Shown: positions 58,915-64,000 of the stretch, piece after piece
Layout of the letters: each line of letters opens with the position of its first letter
Numbering within the stretch: the first letter of the stretch is position 1
Source: Ctena decussata
Taxonomy: Eukaryota; Mollusca; Bivalvia; Lucinida; Lucinidae
Assembly (NCBI GenBank): GCA_963989385.1
Contig: OZ022502.1
Span: 13,131,001-13,195,000 of the forward strand
Length of the DNA: 64,000 bases
Reading direction: 5' to 3'
The notes under the pieces: model-generated
Seen by the model: the letters and a program-made list of their open reading frames with translations, nothing else
What the model was told of the DNA's origin: nothing
Databases searched by the model: none
Made by a program: the position numbers and the translations under genes

Positions 58915-59400
58915 ATGCTGTCGACCGAGCCGGTACTGCGTATTTGGCTGTCGACCGAGAATTATTGCTTTCGACCGAGCAGTACGGCTGTCGATAGTGT
59001 TAGTATCCAAGTTCGGGTGCCTTCTGAGCTACGAAAAATGAAAAAAAGAAACATTTTAATCACCGCCGATCGTCAAAGAGGTGTTGATCTTTATATCTGA
59101 TCTCTTGGTAAGCGTTGGGACACAAAGATCTTAACGAAAATGTACTTGGTATCAAAAACTTCCATTTCCTTCGTTTATTTGCAAAATTTCAGCATTTACA
59201 ACCGTCAGAGACAAATAAAACTGCCTGGACAGTTTGCTTTGCAAAGGAGCTCTGGCGAACTAATATCATTAGCCTCATTTATTGTTTCTGTTAGATGTTA
59301 TGAGCGATCTAAAAAAAGTTACAATACGGCTGTCGATGACCAATGATACGGCAGTCGATTGTAAAAATATTTGCACGGTACGGCTGTCGATAGTGATTGG
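58915..59400 (+). repeat. dispersed GGCTGTCGA motif cluster
   Basis: GCTGTCGACCGAG occurs twice with a third partial copy (58918-58980), and GTACGGCTGTCGATAGTG occurs at about 58981 and 59380, with related ACGGCTGTCGATGACCAATG near 59325. These may be remains of a tandem or terminal repeat; no element type is evident. Confidence 0.5.
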
Positions 59401-59904
59401 AGATGGCATGTTGTGGATTTAAATCAAAACCAACGCATTTTATGGGATTTTTTGGTTGAGTCTGTACAAAACGTCACTCAACAGCTTATAGTATAAGAAC
59501 AAGCCGCACAATACAGTCCCTTTGTATATATGAAGAACACTAAGGTGCACAGGAGTAATGAAAATAAAACTAAGCGTTTAAAGGCGTTCCTAGGCGACGG
59601 TTCTGGTGTAATACGTAGTTAATATCACTTGGGGTAGGTGATTTGTATCGTATTTTGTAATGCCGAAGCTGTTGTTATCACGTTTAAATGTAAGCTTTAG
59701 CAGATTTACAACCTCGGCTAGGGAAGAGAGAGCTAATTGTTGTGATATTGATTACTTGTTATTTTGTGGATTTTGTTTGGAGGGGTTTTCTCTTCTTCTT
59801 GATGCCTGTGATAGGCTACGTCATTTGATTGCAGCACTCTCTGGGCATTCCATTTTACATTTAGCAAATAAAATGTACAGTGTTTGCAACGTATTTTATG
59901 TTTC

Positions 59905-60094
59905 GCACAGCGAGGACTCAGATCTGCTTGGTCATCAGCCCAGTATGATTAGATTCTTCGGAGACTGCATGAAGGAAGTTTAGATCAAATCAATCCATCG
60001 AGCGCAATGAACACTCATATCACACTGGACGAATCTGATCTAAGTCGTTATTTGGCCCAGCATCAATTTGCTTTTTTTGTCCTGCAGCGGCTCG
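59905..60094. mobile_element. CCGCGACACGA MITE, heavily decayed
   Basis: GCACAGCGAGGACTCAGATC, CCAGTATGATTAGATTCTTC and TTTGTCCTGCAGCGGCTCGA correspond in order to the family's blocks. Confidence 0.5.
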
Positions 60095-60207
60095 AATACT
60101 TTCGTTTGAAGAAGATCTGATATGATTCTACACCGCTTGTCCAGATCCTTCTGGTTATATCTACTCGTAGGATCGTTTCATTTTGCCCGGTTGGCTCAAC
60201 TGCATAC

Positions 60208-60268
60208 GATCTCTCTCTCTCTCTTTCTCTTTCTTATTCTCTCTCTCTCTCTCTTTCTCCCTCTCTCT
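60208..60268 (+). repeat. (CT)n microsatellite
   Basis: Two CT runs separated by TTTCTTATT. Confidence 0.9.
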
Positions 60269-60442
60269 GATGAGATATTATCAATTTAACAAATACAACT
60301 GATGTTATTTTTTTTAGGTTTCACAATCAAATGTGATTTAAAATCACATGGAACATAAATGAACTTCTCACAAATCTGTGTCCAGTGGCACCAACCACCG
60401 GCCGCCTGCCCAAATTCATAAGCTAACTGGAGGCTTGAAATC

Positions 60443-60569
60443 TGAGATGAAGGATGATGAACCTTTTCAAAAGTTTCGTTATGAAACTTTACAAAAGTTT
60501 CGCTATGAAACTTTTCAAAAGTTTCATTATGAAACTTTTCAAAAGTTTCGTTATCCTTCAATCTCATGA
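60443..60569. repeat. 24-bp palindromic tandem repeat
   Basis: Four units of AAAAGTTTCGTTATGAAACT-type sequence; each unit is itself a palindrome (GAAACTTTTCAAAAGTTTC). CTGAGATGAAGGAT at 60443 and ATCCTTCAATCTCA at the right end are inverted. 24 bp is eight codons, giving mirror-image open frames on both strands (KFRYETFQ-like and KFHNETFE-like), which are not taken as genes. Confidence 0.8.
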
Positions 60570-60724
60570 TTGTAGGCTACTATCGAGGCTATGAACAACG
60601 ATGCTGTCCTGACTGCGCGGATGCGCATGCACAGGCTGATCTGTACCTTTGTTATTACAATATGCGAAAAGCAGGTTTGTCATGTTTTGATTATTGTTTG
60701 ATGGCAAACGTTCCGAATTTATTA

Positions 60725-61995
60725 TGATCTATTCTATTCTATCCCATAACCTTACTATGTCGTTGGGGAACCACGGATGATTTCGAAACAATCCCTTTCC
60801 ACCTTGTCCTGTCTGCCCTAGTTGAGCTGACAAAATCTATCCCTGTCCATACTTTAGTATTGTCTTCCCACCTCTTCTTCTGTCTACCTCTTCTTCAGTT
60901 TCCTTTCATTGTGTCCTTTAAAATCGTCTTTGCTAAACCAGAAGACCTTGAGAGGTGGCCAAACAACCTTAGTTTCCGTTTCGTGGCCAGCGTCAGGAGT
61001 TCATTATATTCTCCAATAGCTGCTTGGATCTTCCTGCCAACCTCCTCATTGGTTATATGGTCCTTGTACGAAATGTTTAGTAACCTTCGGTAGCAACTAA
61101 TCTCAAAGGCCTGCGTTCATTTCTCTGACTCTGCTGTCAAGATCCACGATTCACAGGCATACAGAAATATGGGAATGACAAGGGAGCGCATAAGCTTCAC
61201 CTTTGATCCAAATCATATGTTGTTATCTCTCCAAATTGGTTTCAGCTTGGTAAGAGCTGAAGTGGCTTGTGCAGTCCTTGAGAGATTCTCCTGTTTTGAG
61301 CCATCATCTGAGACAATTGCCCCAGGGTATTTGAAGCTTGTTACAGTACCCAGCTTCTGCCCTTTTACCTTGATCTCCCTCTAAATGCCATCTGCACCAT
61401 TTGTTACCAGTTTGGTCTTCTCAGCACTGATCTCCATCTTATATCTTGTGCAGGTTTTGTCGAGACTTTCAACTAGGGTTTCTAGTTCCTGCTTTTCCTC
61501 AGCTAGAGCATCTATGTCATCGGCAAACCGCAGATTGGTAATGTTTCTGCCGCCTATGCTAACCTTTCCGTCATGTTCTTCCAGATCATCAGACATGATC
61601 TGTTCGAGAAAAATGTTGAAGAGGGTGGGTGACAGAAGACATCCTTGTCTTTCTCCAACTGTTGTTCTGAACCATTCTCCTGTGCTGCCGTCCATCAGGA
61701 CTGCACTTGCAGCCATGTCGTATAGCTGCTCAATGGTGCGAACTAGATTTGCACTGATATTGTACTTCCGCATGGTGGCCCATAAGGCTGCATGCCATAC
61801 CCTGTCCAAATTCTTTTTTGAAATTATTGAAGACAATGTACAGATTCTGCTGATGTTTGAGATACTTTTCACACAGGATTCTGAGGTTGAAGATCTGTTC
61901 TGTGGTGGTCCTTCCGGCTCGGAACACAGCCTGTTCTTCAGCTATTTTCTCTTCGGCTTGTTGTTTAAGTGTGTTCAAGATGACTTTCAGCAGAA
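60725..61995 (-). pseudogene. RTE-type LINE, 5'-truncated copy
   Basis: On the minus strand from about 61995: EKIAEEQAVFRAGRTTTEQIF, then after a frameshift FRTTVGERQGCLLSPTLFNI (RT motif), the catalytic FADDI (complement at about 61513-61527) continuing without interruption into DALAEEKQELETLVESL, and the C-terminal block (LRSLVIPIFLYACESW-type) to the 3' end AATAGAATAGA at 60725. It lacks the endonuclease, so it is a typical 5' truncation. It gives the uninterrupted reference for the split copy at 10217-14866. Confidence 0.85.
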
Positions 61996-62042
61996 TTTAT
62001 TATCATCACATGCGTAATAAACGTGCATTTTTGGAAGAATGG

Positions 62043-62148
62043 ACCCAGCAGGCACATGGCGTCGGAATGACGTCATACTGACGTCGATGCGACATAATGA
62101 CGTCGCATCAACGTCAATACGACGTCTTTTTGACGTCATGTGCCCGCT
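62043..62148. mobile_element. CCCAGCGGGCACATGACGTC element, full copy
   Basis: Begins ACCCAGCAGGCACATGGCGT and ends GACGTCATGTGCCCGCT, with alternating TGACGTC units; about 106 bp. Confidence 0.75.
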
Positions 62149-62636
62149 AAAAAGCGTTCACAAATATTGATGATAATTTAAATCCGTTTTGTGAAAACAT
62201 GCCAGAATGAGTTTCCATTGACGGCATGCGACCTGGTAGAATCGAACCAACCTTGAACAATTGTTTTCTTGTGGAAAACGTCCATTTTTGCAACACTCAA
62301 GTTTGAAAAATGCAGTCATCGACTGATTTAAAAACTAAACACTTTCTATAATCAACTATAAAATTAAAAAATGCAGTCCTTGCCCAGATCTGCTTTCAAG
62401 TTTAAACTTGTAACCACTGACTAGACGTATTAGACTAAAAAAAGGCAACCTCTCCCCACCTACTCCCACAACACCAAAACAACAGTAACTCGGAATTGGC
62501 TATTTTTCAATTATCAAGGTAAACAAAAGCACTTTTCTTTCCATTTTCTCTTCCTTGGTTACATATTAAGAAGAACTTCGAAAACTATTAACCATCACGG
62601 TAACGTAACCCCAGATTTACACCTAACATAATAGTA

Positions 62637-63260
62637 ACAAGAGGGCTGCGAGGCCCTGAATCGCTCACCTGAGTAAAAAGGTCAAAGGTCAAACTAGGGT
62701 CATCATTTGAACAGACCTGGCAGTTTTACACTGTCAAAATATGAGAGTTGTTGTTTTATTGTTTTACGTCCACGGTACACAGCTATGGTCATGTCGGGAC
62801 GGTCAGTTACCCTAATCACACTATTCCTGGGCAGGCTAAGACCTCCTAAGCGGTTAACCAGTACAAAGTGCATATATACTTTCGCCAGTAACTGACAACT
62901 GCCCTTCTTGAATCAGCGGAAGGAGAAACGAAAGTATGTGGCCGGACTGGGTATCGAACTCGGGATCTCTGGCTCTTGAGTCAGACGCGCTACCGACTGC
63001 GCCACGCGGCCCAGCAAACTATGAGAGACATTGGTTGAAGGTCAAAGAAAGACCCTGATCTCTATTGCTAAAAAAAGCTCATGTAGTCATTTGTTTGACA
63101 GTATATATTAACTTGAGCACCAAAATTTTCAACAAGTTCCATATATAAACTCTTATATAAAAGCATTTTCCCATATAAAAGCACCAGAAAGCAAATTTGA
63201 CCTTGCCATTAAATATGTCAAAGTCAACTAAAGATCATCATTTGAACAATCGGTTATTCT
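62637..63260 (-). mobile_element. AGCTCACCTGAGC-family element end, split by SINE
   Basis: On the minus strand this is the 3' end of the family: CTCAGGTGAGCGATTCAGG, hairpin GGGCCTCGCAGCCC and TCTTGTTAC, preceded by a TGACCTTTGACC-bearing unit. The SINE at 62748-63019 interrupts it. The rest is lost after about 63260. Confidence 0.7.
62748..63019 (-). mobile_element. tRNA-derived SINE of a second family, with 8-bp flank
   Basis: TATGAGAG is repeated at 62740-62747 and 63020-63027. On the minus strand the element starts with a tRNA-like head: GGGCCGCGTGGCGCAGTCGG (A-box region) and GAGTTCGATACCC (B-box). The body contains GTCCCGACATGACCATAGCT. The head is better preserved than in the 60-280 family. 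Confidence 0.8.
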
Positions 63261-63334
63261 TTCATGTAAGAAATTACGAAAAAAATTAGAAGATATCATT
63301 CTTCTATAGTACAGCATAACCAGCACCACTGCAT

Positions 63335-63965
63335 TAGCACCAGTTCAGGAGACTTAACCCTCTAGTGCACCAACATCAGCGCCACTTCAGGAGACTTCAC
63401 CCTCTAGAAGCGCAGCGGCACTAGCGCCACTTAAGAACACTTCCCCCTGTAGTAGCGCAGCGGCATTAGCGCCACTTAAGAAGACTTCCCTCTGTAGTAG
63501 AGCAGCGGCATTACAACCACTTCAGGAGACTTCACCCTTTAGTAGCACAACGGCATAAGGGCAACTTCAGGAGACTTTCCTCTCTAGTAGCGCAGCGGCA
63601 TCAGCGCCAATTCAAGACCCCCCTCCCCCCCCCCCCCCCCCCTGTAGTAGCGCAGCGGCATTAGCGCCACTTAAGAACACTTTCCCCTGTATACGCGCAG
63701 CGGCATCTGCTCCACTTCAGGAGACTTTACCCTCTAGTAGTGCAGCGGCATTAGCACCCTTAAAAAATACTTCCCCCTGTAGAAGCGCAGCGGCATTAGC
63801 GCTACTTCAGGACACATCCCCCTGTAGTAGCGCAGCGGCATTAGCACCGCTTAAAATGACTCCCCCCTGTAGTAGTGCAGCGGCATTAGCGCCACTTCAG
63901 GAGACTTCACCCTCTGGTAGCACAGCGGCATTGGTGCCACTTAAGAGGACTTCGCCCTTTAGTAC
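63335..63965 (+). repeat. 45-bp minisatellite
   Basis: About 14 diverged units of ACTTCAGGAGACTTCCCCCT + GTAGTAGCGCAGCGGCATTA + GCGCC. The unit is a multiple of three, but TAGTAG stops and other interruptions prevent a long frame. One unit carries an 18-C run (63625-63642). The array continues to near the window end. Confidence 0.85.
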
Positions 63966-64000
63966 AGCAGCTCAACCTGGGCATTGTTTGTGACCCTTAC

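Noticed and set aside
61385..62017. 210-residue plus-strand frame
   Set aside because: It is the opposite strand of the RTE reverse transcriptase, which carries the recognisable motifs.

Overview
The window looks like non-coding-rich nuclear DNA from an animal, most likely a bivalve mollusc (inference). The reasons are spliced exons of a CUB/kringle extracellular protein separated by kilobases of intron, a very dense and nested set of transposable elements, tRNA-derived SINEs, RTE-type and other LINE remnants, and about a dozen copies of a short palindromic element beginning TGAGCCGCGACACGA. I associate that element with heterodont clams, but no database could be searched. Nothing bacterial, plasmid-like or CRISPR-like is present, and there is no complete gene and no classical RNA gene.

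The only host gene I can support is one plus-strand multi-exon gene running from at least 14956 to 48182 and open at both ends. Six exons chain in one reading frame with matching intron phases: CUB-a in two exons (14956-15155, 20663-20819), a complete kringle in one exon (21779-22036), a divergent CUB-b in two exons (26807-27000, 31522-31684), and the first half of CUB-c (47983-48182). Every module is bounded by phase-1 introns and each CUB is split by a phase-0 intron, the pattern expected of exon shuffling. CUB-a and CUB-c carry a DxDGDGxxD loop, a calcium-binding-like signature, before the second cysteine. The missing second half of CUB-c was not found with confidence.

Region by region: 1-7.6 kb holds SINE, MITE and LINE fragments. 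7.6-14.9 kb is a 23-bp satellite array split by an RTE-type LINE, itself split by a 2.4-kb inverted-repeat DNA element. 15-22 kb holds the first three exons, a long element with tandem internal repeats, and striking palindromes. 23.2-24.0 kb is an 821-bp element made almost wholly of GATATC-centred palindromes, with terminal inverted repeats and a perfect 9-bp target duplication. 26.8-31.7 kb holds CUB-b, whose large intron contains a 3.4-kb LTR-like unit (two 460-bp direct repeats, 5-bp target duplication) with a possible antisense exon inside. 32-35 kb has MITEs and perfect hairpins. 35.7-42.9 kb is a 7.2-kb element with roughly 0.8-kb terminal inverted repeats enclosing three different tandem arrays. 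44.4-46.4 kb is a decayed LINE. 49.3-51.6 kb is a minus-strand RTE copy broken by two different insertions. 53-60 kb is mostly AT-rich with a 1.0-kb mariner-like element. 60.7-62.0 kb is another minus-strand RTE copy, followed by a SINE nested in a long element, and a 45-bp minisatellite closes the window.

Coordinates of exons rest on visible splice sites and frame agreement; element boundaries are by eye from comparison of copies inside this window.
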